Source: Leptolinea sp. UBA5203 (GTDB lineage Bacteria; Chloroflexota; Anaerolineae; Anaerolineales; Anaerolineaceae). From it: DNA of 39,995 nt. A program made the translations under genes and the position numbers. Location: assembly GCA_002412765.1 (NCBI GenBank), contig DHVR01000013.1, positions 1-39,995 on the forward strand. The letters are read 5' to 3'. Shown piece after piece: positions 8,765 through 16,629 of the stretch; the stretch's first letter is position 1, and each line of letters begins with the position of its first letter. The notes beneath the pieces were generated by a model, which was given only the letters and a program-made list of their open reading frames with translations, did no database searches and had not been told where the DNA came from.

Positions 8765-10025
8765 ATGGATTCTTCAAAAAATAGGAGCCAGTCAGCCAAC
8801 CCTCAGCCGCGAGGAACTGGAATCCTGGCAGTTAAGGATGCTCAATGAAACGCTGTCCCAGGTGCGTGCGAAAAGTGCTTTTTACCGCAAGCATTTTGCC
8901 GGATTACCGCAGCAACTGAAAAACCTGGCTGATCTGGCGTACTTTCCGTTCACCACAGCGGATGATCTGCGCAGGAATCCTTTGCAGTTCGTTTGTGTCT
9001 CCCAGGATGCGATTCAGCGCGTGGTTACTTTGCAAACTTCAGGAACCACCGGTGATCCCAAGCGGGTGTATTTCACTAAAGAAGACCAGGCACTGACCAT
9101 TGATTTCTTTGGGGTGGGTATGTCCACGTTGGTGGACGCTGGTGAACGGGTGATGATCTGTTTGCCGGTCGAGAAGCCGGGCAGTGTGGGGGATTTGTTG
9201 CGCATAGGTTTGCAAACCATAGGGGCTGTGCCCATCCCTTATGGACCGGTGAAGGATGCACAGGATGCCCTGGAAACCATTCAAAGTCAAGGTGTGGATT
9301 CCATCGTCGGATCACCCACGCAGCTATTGGGGCTGGCACGCCGATGGCACAAAGCATGGAGGGCGCCCCGTACGGTTCTGCTCTCCACGGACTATGTCCC
9401 GGATGCGATCAAACGGGTACTTGAAGACGTTTGGGGATGCGAAGTGTACAACCATTATGGCACCACCGAGATGGGGCTGGGGGGAGGGGTGGAATGCGCT
9501 GCGCACCAGAGCTATCACCTGCGCGAGGCGGATCTATATTTTGAAATTATTGATCCAGTGACTGGCAAAGTCCTGCCTGATGGGCAATACGGCGAAGTGG
9601 TATTAAGCACACTGACCCGCCTGGGCATGCCCTTGATCCGCTACCGCATGGGAGACCGCAGCCGTTTTGTCCCTGAGCAATGTCCTTGCGGCTCGAGCTT
9701 GCGCTTGATGGAAACGGTCAACGGACGGTTTGAGAATGAAATACACCTTGATGAAATGTCTTTGAGTCTCCGGGAGCTGGATGAGGCGTTGTTCCCCATT
9801 CCAGGACTGCTGGATTTCAAGGCCAGAGTGGAGGGGCAGGGTGGAAAACCGATGTTGATTCTGGAGGTGGTTATGCTCTCTGCATGCGAGGCAAGACTGG
9901 AGATTGAGAAGGCATTGGCTGTCCTGCCGGCAATGGAAAAATTAACAGTGCGCATGGATTGCTATACACAGGCGGAATACATGCCTGATTTACGCAAACG
10001 TGTGATGTTGGATGGGCGGGAATAA
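8742..10025 (+). CDS. AMP-dependent CoA-ligase-like enzyme (DVU_1553 family)
   Basis: This 427-residue adenylate-forming enzyme resembles phenylacetate-CoA ligase (PaaK). The phosphate-binding loop is TSGTTGDPKR near residue 100, the adenine-binding motif is NHYGTTEMG near 232, and RYRMGDRS near 300 gives the ribose-binding Asp. Members activate a carboxylate as an acyl-adenylate and pass it to CoA. A ligase acting on a carboxylic acid fits a cluster whose main enzyme turns aldehydes into acids, but the acid is not identifiable. The ATG at 8742 lies inside the end of the radical SAM gene (23-bp overlap), so translation is probably coupled. It is the last gene of the conserved block here; I do not see the XdhC-like and MobA-like genes that I recall completing the Desulfovibrio cluster. 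Confidence 0.83.
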   Translation: MKRTPLDRWILQKIGASQPTLSREELESWQLRMLNETLSQVRAKSAFYRKHFAGLPQQLKNLADLAYFPFTTADDLRRNPLQFVCVSQDAIQRVVTLQTSGTTGDPKRVYFTKEDQALTIDFFGVGMSTLVDAGERVMICLPVEKPGSVGDLLRIGLQTIGAVPIPYGPVKDAQDALETIQSQGVDSIVGSPTQLLGLARRWHKAWRAPRTVLLSTDYVPDAIKRVLEDVWGCEVYNHYGTTEMGLGGGVECAAHQSYHLREADLYFEIIDPVTGKVLPDGQYGEVVLSTLTRLGMPLIRYRMGDRSRFVPEQCPCGSSLRLMETVNGRFENEIHLDEMSLSLRELDEALFPIPGLLDFKARVEGQGGKPMLILEVVMLSACEARLEIEKALAVLPAMEKLTVRMDCYTQAEYMPDLRKRVMLDGRE

Positions 10026-10147
10026 ATCCAGCCATCGCTTAACGAAAATGTCAGGCTTTTTTTGAATCTTCTTTCGAAGAATCACCCCTATACTATTTAA
10101 ATAAACGTCACCATCCATTGTCACTGAAAAATTGGAGGAGCAACTCA

Positions 10148-10546
10148 ATGCCTGATTTAGTTTATCTTAGCCCGGAATGGAGCGCAGAAGCGGCCATGCG
10201 TTTGCGTAGTCAATTATCCCCAGAGCAGATGAAGAATCTGACATCATCCATGCTGACCATTTATCACAATTGCCCGGACGGCAAAGATCGTGCCTTGTAT
10301 TATGCGATTGAGAATGGCGTCTTCACTGAAATTTCGGTCCGCGAGGAACCCTGGCCAGAGGTGGAGTTCGTCATCAGTGGGGATTATGAAACCTTTGCAA
10401 AAATCTCCCGGGCAGAATTGGGTTCCCGGGCTGCCTTGATGGGCGGCAAGCTGCGCCTGCAGGGGAATATGGTCAAGGCGCTCAGTCTTGCGTCCATTGT
10501 GGATCGCTTTAATAAAATTCTCGCTGAAATTTCTTGCACCTATTAG
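10148..10546 (+). CDS. SCP2 sterol-binding-domain protein
   Basis: This 132-residue protein consists of a single SCP2-like domain: helices, then YAIENGVFTEISV and EVEFVISGDYETFAKI strands, then the typical GKLRLQGNMVKALSL segment. The fold makes a hydrophobic tunnel for lipids or acyl-CoA; bacterial stand-alone members are poorly characterised. GGAGGAG at 10134-10140 places the start at 10148 instead of an upstream ATG at 10118. It follows the CoA ligase after 122 bp and precedes the M24 gene by 10 bp, so it is co-transcribed with the latter and perhaps with the Trs cluster. Carriage of an acyl-CoA product of the ligase is conceivable but is inference. Confidence 0.85.
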   Translation: MPDLVYLSPEWSAEAAMRLRSQLSPEQMKNLTSSMLTIYHNCPDGKDRALYYAIENGVFTEISVREEPWPEVEFVISGDYETFAKISRAELGSRAALMGGKLRLQGNMVKALSLASIVDRFNKILAEISCTY

Positions 10547-10556
10547 GAGGGCTGCC

Positions 10557-11768
10557 ATGACCAACGATCCCTATTTTATTGATTTTCCTGGACGGATCAA
10601 AGCCATTCAGGCTGAGATGGCCATTGATAGGGTGGATGTGTATTTGGGCTCCCGCTTGCGCACCCTTTCCTGGACCACGGATGCCTTTTGCCCCTGGCGC
10701 AGTTATATCGTCATCCCTGCCGAGGGTCTTCCCACTGCGTTTACCTTCGTGATTGATGCTGCCCGGGTGGCAGATGAATCCTGGTTGGATAACGACCATG
10801 TCCTGGGTTTTGCGCCCATGGGCGGCCAGGATCAGATTACAGCCATCTCGGATTTCATTAAGAAACATCTCAAAGGCGGTAAAGGTGTGGTGGGTGTGGA
10901 AGCCGGTATGTCGAACTACTTACCGGAAGGCAATTTAACCTATTACGAATACAAAGCCTTTGAAGCTGAACTATCCGATGCGAAATTGGTCAATGCTTTG
11001 GATATTGTAGATCGGCTGGCGGTTATTAAAGACACCGGCACCATCAACCGTTTCCGCAAAGCTGGCGAGATGGCGGATGCCGGCCATGTGGCCGTCCTGG
11101 AGGCGATTAAAAACGGCGGTTTTAAGAAATACACGGAAACGGAAATTGCCGGTATCGCAGCCATGGGCATGCGGGCTGTGGGCAGTGTCTGGGAGTGGTC
11201 ATTTACTGGCGGCAATGAGATTGCCTCCGGATACCGGACTGGTCTGATGGGCGGTGCCTGTACCCCGCCCACCGAGCGCAAGTTGCAGGCGGGAGAACCC
11301 TTGATGGTGGATTTACATTCCACATTCCGGCTGGCGTTAGGGGATCATACCCATAATTATCTGCTAGCACCGGCCACACCTCGGCAGCGCTGGCATGCCA
11401 ATAACTTTGTGGATTTAGTCAGTTTGTGTTTGAAGACTTACAAAGCCGGCATGACCCCTTCCACACTGGCCGATGAAATGATGGTTTTCTGTGAAGAACG
11501 CGAATTTGCGGAATATATGGTGCCGGGCTTTGAACATGGCATCGGCATGTTAGGGGATGAGTGGCGCATTGGCCGCAATGACGGACCCTTCCCCTATTGG
11601 ACCAATCCGGATCATGTTTATGAACCCAACGAGATGCTGATTTGTGCCATCCAATATGCCTGCCCGGAAGAAAACATCGGTTTTCGCTATGAGAATGCCA
11701 TTTTAATTACGCCGAATGGGTGTGAGACTATGTCAAAATATCCTTTAGCCATTGAGGAAATCTCTTAA
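10557..11768 (+). CDS. M24-family peptidase-like protein (Xaa-Pro dipeptidase/creatinase fold)
   Basis: This 403-residue protein has an N-terminal creatinase-type domain (about 1-155) and a C-terminal pita-bread domain. Of the five metal ligands of M24 aminopeptidases, Asp252 (VDLHS), Asp263 (GDHTHNY, the expected 11 residues later), His327 (GFEHGIG) and Glu379 (RYENAILIT) are present. The position of the first Glu (usually IEP) reads Gln366 or neighbouring residues (CAIQYACPEE). It may therefore be a metal-free creatinase-like hydrolase or bind one metal weakly. GGAGG at 10546-10550 supports ATG 10557. It is translated right after the SCP2 protein and closes the transcription unit at a clear terminator. 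No signal peptide is seen. Confidence 0.82.
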   Translation: MTNDPYFIDFPGRIKAIQAEMAIDRVDVYLGSRLRTLSWTTDAFCPWRSYIVIPAEGLPTAFTFVIDAARVADESWLDNDHVLGFAPMGGQDQITAISDFIKKHLKGGKGVVGVEAGMSNYLPEGNLTYYEYKAFEAELSDAKLVNALDIVDRLAVIKDTGTINRFRKAGEMADAGHVAVLEAIKNGGFKKYTETEIAGIAAMGMRAVGSVWEWSFTGGNEIASGYRTGLMGGACTPPTERKLQAGEPLMVDLHSTFRLALGDHTHNYLLAPATPRQRWHANNFVDLVSLCLKTYKAGMTPSTLADEMMVFCEEREFAEYMVPGFEHGIGMLGDEWRIGRNDGPFPYWTNPDHVYEPNEMLICAIQYACPEENIGFRYENAILITPNGCETMSKYPLAIEEIS

Positions 11769-11807
11769 AATAAAATTCATACCTTCATAGAATATTTTAC
11801 AAAAGGT

Positions 11808-11856
11808 TAACCCCGCAAACGGATTCAAGAATCAACGCATGCGGGGTTATTCTTTT
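11808..11856 (+). terminator. Intrinsic terminator after the M24 gene
   Basis: TAACCCCGCA at 11808-11817 pairs perfectly with TGCGGGGTTA at 11840-11849, followed by TTCTTTT. The loop contains a second small stem (GATTC/GAATC). It ends the plus-strand unit before the SulP gene. Confidence 0.82.
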
Positions 11857-11860
11857 AATA

Positions 11861-11889
11861 CTGACTAAACCGTGCATTGGTAGTAAAAT
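11861..11889 (+). promoter_or_regulatory. Candidate housekeeping promoter of the SulP gene
   Basis: CTGACT at 11861-11866 and TAAAAT at 11884-11889 resemble -35 and -10 boxes with 17-bp spacing. They lie just downstream of a terminator and about 70 bp before the SulP start. This is a visual match only. Confidence 0.45.
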
Positions 11890-11961
11890 ACATCCTGTTT
11901 CACACAAGGGACGTCCGGGGGAGCAAGAGCCTTTGTAAACATGTGATCGGAGAAATTGGAT

Positions 11962-13617
11962 ATGCCAAGACGAAATCTGGCGCAATTATACCGCGATGAA
12001 TTTCGCGGCTATACCTTTACGAAATTTCAACAAGATGTGCTGGCGGGCTTAACCGTTGCAGCCGTCTCCTTACCGTTAGCTTTAGCTTTTGGTGTCGCAT
12101 CCGGATCTACTGCCGCTGCTGGGTTGGTAACAGCCATTATTGCTGGTATTGTGATTGGAGCCCTGGCTGGAGCGCCGTATCAGATCTCAGGTCCCACGGG
12201 TGCCATGAGTGCTGTCCTGATTTTGTTGGTACAGCGCTATGGATTGATGGGGATCTGGGTGGCAGGATTGATGGCGGGTGTTTTCCTGACCGTGATTGGT
12301 CTGCTGCGTCTGGGACGATTCATTGCATTCATCCCCTCGCCGGTCATTACCGGTTTCACCACCGGGATTGCCTTGATTATTTTTATCGGTCAGATCGATA
12401 ATTTTCTGGGTGTTTCTACCCTGGCAGCGGATTCCGCAGCTCTGAAATTCATTGGTTATTTTAAAGGCGATTTCCTCCCGGATTGGCATGCCATTTTGTT
12501 AGGCGCCGTTGTCATCGCCACCATGCTGTTATGGCCTAAAAAACTAAATGCCAAATTCCCCGCTTCCCTTTTAGGCATTATTTTGGCGACCGTATTGAAT
12601 TCTGTGGTGAATTGGCCGGTAGCCGTCATCGGCGAGATCCCTCAGACCTTGTTCTTGGCGGACCGGCTTAATTTTTCCATGATTCCCTGGGAAAATTTGA
12701 ATGATTTTATCGCACCTGCACTGACGATTACCGCGCTGGGTGCGATTGAAAGCCTGTTGTGCGGGGCAGTCGGTTCTAATATGACCGGCATCCGTTTGCA
12801 GGCCAACCAGGAATTGATTGGTCAGGGGATTGGCAACATCGTCATTCCTTTTTTTGGCGGCGTTCCTGCCACGGCGGCCATTGCGCGTGCCAGTGTCGGC
12901 ATCAAATCCGGTGGGCAAACCCGCCTGGTAAGTATCATCCATGCGGTGGGCTTGCTGCTCTCCATGTTTGTGCTCGCCCCCTTGATGGCTCGTATTCCGC
13001 TGACTGCATTGGCTGGAGTCCTGATGGTGACCGCTTGGCGTATGAATGAGTGGGAAGGAATTGGCTTTATCTTTAATAAGCGTTTCAAAACCGCCATGAT
13101 CACCTTCAGCATTACCATGCTGGCCACCATCAGTCTGGACTTAACCCAGGCCATCTTGGTAGGTGCGGTTCTTTCTGCCGCCATGTTCTTGAACAACATC
13201 GCCACCCTGGATGTGAAAATCACCAGTGTTGATCCTGAAAAACTGCGTCAAAAGGGAATTGAGACAGCCGACGACTGCCAGCATGTGCGCGTAGCCTTTT
13301 TGACCGGCCCATTATTCTTTGCTGCAACCGGACAGTTTAACGAAGCCTTTGCCAATTTGGAAGATGCTCATGTAATGATCCTCTCGATGCGCGGGGTACC
13401 CCTGGTGGATACTTCCGGGCTGGAATCCATGCATCGATTGGTGGAAAGAATGCATCGCATTGGCGGCACGCTGATGTTTTCCGGTGTGCAGGATAATGTA
13501 AAGACCATGATGCAGCGAGGCGGTCTGGTGGATGCAGTTGGGGAAGAGAACTTCTTCTGGGCAAGTGATGAAGCCATTGTGGAAGCCAGCCGACGGAATT
13601 GTGCTATTTGTCAATAA
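11962..13617 (+). CDS. SulP-family anion transporter with STAS domain
   Basis: This 551-residue inner-membrane protein has the SulP transport core (hydrophobic segments from about residue 25 to 410, including AAVSLPLALAFGVASG and the ISGPTGAMSAVL half-helix motif) and a C-terminal cytoplasmic STAS domain of about 110 residues (LDVKITSVDP to AICQ). It carries the VPLVDTSGLESM segment that corresponds to the anti-anti-sigma fold. Members move sulfate, bicarbonate or other anions; the sequence does not settle the ion. The ATG at 11962 is preferred over TTG at 11956 because GGAG at 11949-11952 is then well spaced. It is monocistronic, between terminators on both sides. Confidence 0.93.
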   Translation: MPRRNLAQLYRDEFRGYTFTKFQQDVLAGLTVAAVSLPLALAFGVASGSTAAAGLVTAIIAGIVIGALAGAPYQISGPTGAMSAVLILLVQRYGLMGIWVAGLMAGVFLTVIGLLRLGRFIAFIPSPVITGFTTGIALIIFIGQIDNFLGVSTLAADSAALKFIGYFKGDFLPDWHAILLGAVVIATMLLWPKKLNAKFPASLLGIILATVLNSVVNWPVAVIGEIPQTLFLADRLNFSMIPWENLNDFIAPALTITALGAIESLLCGAVGSNMTGIRLQANQELIGQGIGNIVIPFFGGVPATAAIARASVGIKSGGQTRLVSIIHAVGLLLSMFVLAPLMARIPLTALAGVLMVTAWRMNEWEGIGFIFNKRFKTAMITFSITMLATISLDLTQAILVGAVLSAAMFLNNIATLDVKITSVDPEKLRQKGIETADDCQHVRVAFLTGPLFFAATGQFNEAFANLEDAHVMILSMRGVPLVDTSGLESMHRLVERMHRIGGTLMFSGVQDNVKTMMQRGGLVDAVGEENFFWASDEAIVEASRRNCAICQ

Positions 13618-13650
13618 AGCAGATGTGCGCAGTTTAGCAGGTTTAAAGAT

Positions 13651-13690
13651 AAAGCGACAGCCAATCCATTTGCATTGGCTGTCGCTTTTT
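13651..13690. terminator. Strong terminator between convergent genes
   Basis: A perfect 15-bp stem (13651-13665 with 13674-13688) and 8-nt loop CCATTTGC, followed by TTTTT on the plus strand, terminates the SulP gene. It also lies just beyond the end of the minus-strand gene that stops at 13719, so it may act in both directions. Confidence 0.88.
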
Positions 13691-13718
13691 GGTCTAGTTT
13701 ATAATTTGATATTTTTAA

Positions 13719-14435
13719 TTAAGGTCGGTTAGATTTTGGGCCTTTTCCTTGTGGGGGGCCTGAATTACCGTTTTCATTGTTTTTTTCAGGCTTTCCACTA
13801 GCTTCAGGTTTACCAACTTTCTCTTTTTCTTTCACCATCCCAGCATCCTCGGGACGATCGATAAGTTCCAAATCATGCCAAATCTGCCCCCAACCCAAGC
13901 CTTCACTTCGTGCGGTGAGGAATTCTTCAGCATTCTTTCCGGTTATCTTGCTGGTTTCTAAAGCGAGCATAATTTGGCCCCACCCGGCTCCATCACAAAA
14001 CCAGGATTGTAAGGTAGCATAATCTGTCTCGTATCGTTCAGCAAGTTTGGCACCAAAAGGTTGTTGATCTTCAGATTGGATACAGTAATGACCAGTAGAT
14101 GGATCTTCAACCGGATCAATGACTTCTGGTATTTCGACCACAGATTGTACGGCTGATATACTGCCATCTTCATTCAGGGTTCCCTGGATTTTGATAACAG
14201 AACCTTCTTCCACTGTCGTGAGATCAAAACCAACTTCAGGAACGACATTGTACACTTCGCCGCTTTCGGTCACAACAACAATACTCCCAGCTTCTAAGTC
14301 AATGGATTGTACTGTAGCTATAATTTCAATCTCGCCAGTTAATGCCTGCGCAAATACAGATTGCACGTTTGAAAAAATCAATGCCATGCCTATGATTAAG
14401 GTGATGAATGTAGTTCTTATCTTTTGTAGTTTCAT
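13719..14435 (-). CDS. Secreted protein: DUF5666-like domain plus GWGQI-type helical domain
   Basis: This 238-residue protein opens with a Sec signal peptide (hydrophobic stretch to about residue 30, SVFAQA cleavage site). Residues about 33-95 form a small beta domain (TGEIEIIATVQSIDLEAGSI.., then IKIQGTLNEDGSI) that looks like DUF5666. Residues about 115-190 form a helical domain with two Cys and the phrases GAGWGQIMLALETS and GLGWGQIWHDLEL, apparently an internal duplication. The tail is rich in Lys, Pro, Gly and Asn. The helical domain recurs in the product of the gene upstream. GGAG before the ATG and the 52-bp gap to that gene suggest an operon. It is exported; its role is unknown. Confidence 0.75.
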   Translation of the reverse strand: MKLQKIRTTFITLIIGMALIFSNVQSVFAQALTGEIEIIATVQSIDLEAGSIVVVTESGEVYNVVPEVGFDLTTVEEGSVIKIQGTLNEDGSISAVQSVVEIPEVIDPVEDPSTGHYCIQSEDQQPFGAKLAERYETDYATLQSWFCDGAGWGQIMLALETSKITGKNAEEFLTARSEGLGWGQIWHDLELIDRPEDAGMVKEKEKVGKPEASGKPEKNNENGNSGPPQGKGPKSNRP

Positions 14436-14458
14436 ACTTATCTCCAGATTGCTATGTC

Positions 14459-14483
14459 AATCATTTGTGGAATACAAATGATT
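14459..14483. repeat. 10-bp inverted repeat between two ECF-regulon genes
   Basis: AATCATTTGT and its exact complement flank the 5-nt loop GGAAT, in the 52-bp gap between the two minus-strand genes. No T-run follows it on the minus strand, so it is more likely a processing or stability hairpin, or a protein site, than a terminator. Confidence 0.5.
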
Positions 14484-14487
14484 TCAA

Positions 14488-14919
14488 TCAATTATTGGTT
14501 TCGAAACCGATTTCATTCCAGATGTCATCCCATTCTTTTTCCAACGACATTTGCAACAGACTTGTCACGGGGATTTGTACCGATTGGCTGGTCTCCAAGG
14601 CGATTAGAATATCCTCAAATGGATAGCCCTCGCAATTCCAGGTCATCACTTGTTTGTAGGATATCTCGTACGTCTCGGAGATACTCATCCCTAACGGATT
14701 AGATTCCTGAATGATGCAAGCTGGTTGAGCTGTAGCAGTGGCAATTGCAGTTGATGCGGGCAAGACTGTTAGCTGTGGCTCGATTGGGGCGACTGCCGAT
14801 AAGGTCAATATCCTTCCCTCCGGAATTGACTTGACCATGCTGCAGGCTGTCATCCCAATGAGGAAGATGCATAAAAGAATGGCTGGAAATTTGGTTTTCG
14901 TTTTCTTTGTCTTGGTCAT
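14488..14919 (-). CDS. Small lipoprotein sharing the helical domain of its neighbour
   Basis: This 143-residue protein has a Lys-rich N-terminus, a hydrophobic segment and a lipobox-like GMTAC near residues 22-26, so it is probably a lipoprotein. A Thr/Ala/Pro linker is followed by a domain (about residues 68-140) alignable with the downstream gene product: CII..NPLG..ISETYEISY...WNCEG...DILIALETS...WDDIWNEIGF. The shared pattern is Cys, YE..Y, W.C.G, I..ALETS and a final W..IW. The gene is directly downstream of a promoter motif identical in layout to that of the ECF sigma operon, with the start codon only about a dozen bases beyond the -10 box. Function is unknown; an envelope stress or sensing role is inferred from regulation. 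Confidence 0.72.
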   Translation of the reverse strand: MTKTKKTKTKFPAILLCIFLIGMTACSMVKSIPEGRILTLSAVAPIEPQLTVLPASTAIATATAQPACIIQESNPLGMSISETYEISYKQVMTWNCEGYPFEDILIALETSQSVQIPVTSLLQMSLEKEWDDIWNEIGFETNN

Positions 14920-14928
14920 ATCAACTTA

Positions 14929-14957
14929 TATGACGATCCGAGTGGGGTTTCGTTACA
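14929..14957 (-). promoter_or_regulatory. ECF-type promoter of the lipoprotein gene
   Basis: Read on the minus strand, TGTAACG (14957-14951) and CGTCATA (14935-14929) are separated by 15 bp, the same spacing as in front of the sigma factor gene. The shared stretch CTTTGTAACGAAACCC begins both. The start codon at 14919 is so close that the transcript would be leaderless or nearly so. Confidence 0.7.
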
Positions 14958-15021
14958 AAGCATAATCAATCTCAGTCAATAGTCTCCCTTTTACCGATGC
15001 ACAGCATGGGATAGAGGCTAC

Positions 15022-16041
15022 CTATTTTGCTGGTTTTTTTGAAGGATTGGGCGGCTTTTTCGTTAATACCCAGTCTGGTGGACCGTGAAAAACGGTGGGC
15101 GTTAGTTTGGGGTCAGGGTGTTTATCATCCTGAACTGTGTTGTGCGGTGTTTTGCTAGGCTGTAGACCATTTTCGGGGTTAACATCCAGGGATGGGTCAA
15201 TTGAACTTGGAGGGATGATTGTACTTCCCCGCCCATTGTTTTGATTCGGTGATTTTTCGTCTGGTAACTCATCTTTGTACCATTCTGTGATGGTGGTTTT
15301 ACCCTGCTCATTTTTTTCTAAAATTTGGAGCAAAGCAGGTTTGGCTTGATCAGGTGCAGTTGCCAGAAGGAACGTCAATTGTTCCGACTGGGATGAGAGA
15401 ATTTCCTGAAGCAGAGCAGCATGATTTCTAGCCTGCTGCTTATCTTTCTGCGACGCGCTTGAAATGGACTCTGTGGCCCTTGAGATGGTTTCAGAGAAGG
15501 CGTCCGCCAATTGGGGCAGATTTACTTCACGATTGGATTGGAGAAGCTGATCCATCTCATCCATTCGGGTTTGTAGAAATTCAACTTGTAATATGGATGC
15601 TTGCTCTTCATCGGCTAAGAACAGACGGCCCTCTTCCACTGTTTGCTTAATGGGATACAAGAAATCCCCGGGAATTGCACTGCCGGAAGCGTAAACGATG
15701 CTCCCTGTACTAACCAGGGAAATAATTATTGCGAATGCAACTATCACTAAAGCGGAACCGAGGTTTCTGGCCATGTTTAGCCAATTATGAGGCAATGTCC
15801 TTCCCGTTTTTACAGGGTGCCGGGGAGTAAGATGCTGTTGTAAATGTTTGGGGCTGGATTGTAGAAATGCTAGCCGGGGTGTGATTGTTGCCTGAGTGCG
15901 AATGCTGTTCGCAGTATCCAGTAAAGCTTGCAGTTCTTCCCGATATTCGGGATTTTTCTCAATGATTTCTTGGAGGGTGTGCTCATCAATTTCATTGGCT
16001 TCCAGACAGACGGCCAGAATTTCTTGTAGTTTGTTATTCAT
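15022..16041 (-). CDS. Membrane anti-sigma factor (DUF5667-like)
   Basis: This 339-residue protein has a helical N-terminal cytoplasmic domain (about 1-70), a basic stretch, one transmembrane segment (about 92-115, SALVIVAFAIIISLVSTGSIVYA), and an outside domain starting SGSAIPGDFLYPIKQTVEEGRL, the signature opening of DUF5667 domains. Long helices and a Pro/Asn/Ser-rich tail follow. It overlaps the ECF sigma gene by 8 bp, has its own GGAG site, and is best read as the cognate anti-sigma factor. There is no obvious zinc-binding HxxxCxxC motif, so it is not a classic ZAS protein. It would sense an envelope signal and hold the sigma factor inactive. Confidence 0.8.
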   Translation of the reverse strand: MNNKLQEILAVCLEANEIDEHTLQEIIEKNPEYREELQALLDTANSIRTQATITPRLAFLQSSPKHLQQHLTPRHPVKTGRTLPHNWLNMARNLGSALVIVAFAIIISLVSTGSIVYASGSAIPGDFLYPIKQTVEEGRLFLADEEQASILQVEFLQTRMDEMDQLLQSNREVNLPQLADAFSETISRATESISSASQKDKQQARNHAALLQEILSSQSEQLTFLLATAPDQAKPALLQILEKNEQGKTTITEWYKDELPDEKSPNQNNGRGSTIIPPSSIDPSLDVNPENGLQPSKTPHNTVQDDKHPDPKLTPTVFHGPPDWVLTKKPPNPSKKPAK

Positions 16042-16588
16042 ATTGTTTCTCCAGCACCAGCCGAAGTTTTTGTAAGGCTCTCAACTGTAATACACGCACA
16101 TGTCCTTCCTTAAGACCCATAATTTCGGCTGTCTCTGCATGACTCAATCCATTCACAAACCGACAAAGCACCACCTGCTGTAGTTTTTCATCCAGGGTTT
16201 GAATGGCAAGTGCCAGGCCCCTGTTATCCTCCAGGGTTTGAATCTGATGCTCCAAAGAAGGCTGCCGATCATGTTGCTGGCTGCTCAGCTCTACGGTGGA
16301 TCGTTTTGTGCGGTAAAAGTCAATGACCGTATTATGGGCAATCCGATAAAGCCAGGCACGCAGATTCACTTTGGATGACTCAAAGCGCGGAAGGGCGTCC
16401 CATGCTTTGATAAACACTGTTTCGGTAAGGTCCTCAGCCTCTGCTTGATTGATTACGCGATAATAGATATAGCGGTGAATTTCCTCCAAATAGTGCGTAT
16501 ATAGAACACCATAGGCTTTCGTATCACCCTGTATGGCTCGATCAAGGTAGCCTTTTTCGGCTAAATCAGATAGGCTGGATTGTTTCAT
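16034..16588 (-). CDS. ECF-family RNA polymerase sigma factor
   Basis: This 184-residue protein has sigma region 2 (about 25-95: YYRVINQAEAEDLTETVFIKAW, then LRAWLYRIAHNTVIDFYR) and region 4 (about 125-180: LDEKLQQVVLCRFVNGLSHAETAEIMGL.. with the helix-turn-helix). The length is normal for the ECF group. It is first in an operon with the DUF5667-like anti-sigma factor, 8-bp overlap. Its promoter carries the same -35/-10 pair as the downstream lipoprotein gene, so it probably drives its own transcription and that of the two secreted proteins. Confidence 0.93.
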   Translation of the reverse strand: MKQSSLSDLAEKGYLDRAIQGDTKAYGVLYTHYLEEIHRYIYYRVINQAEAEDLTETVFIKAWDALPRFESSKVNLRAWLYRIAHNTVIDFYRTKRSTVELSSQQHDRQPSLEHQIQTLEDNRGLALAIQTLDEKLQQVVLCRFVNGLSHAETAEIMGLKEGHVRVLQLRALQKLRLVLEKQYE

Positions 16589-16600
16589 CTATGTACATTG

Positions 16601-16629
16601 TATAACGAACCGGCATGGGTTTCGTTACA
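16601..16629 (-). promoter_or_regulatory. ECF-type autoregulatory promoter of the sigma operon
   Basis: On the minus strand TGTAACG (16629-16623) and CGTTATA (16607-16601) are 15 bp apart. The -35 region with CTTTGTAACGAAACCC and the -10 CGTnATA match the promoter at 14929-14957. The start codon at 16588 leaves a leader of only a few bases. Confidence 0.7.
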
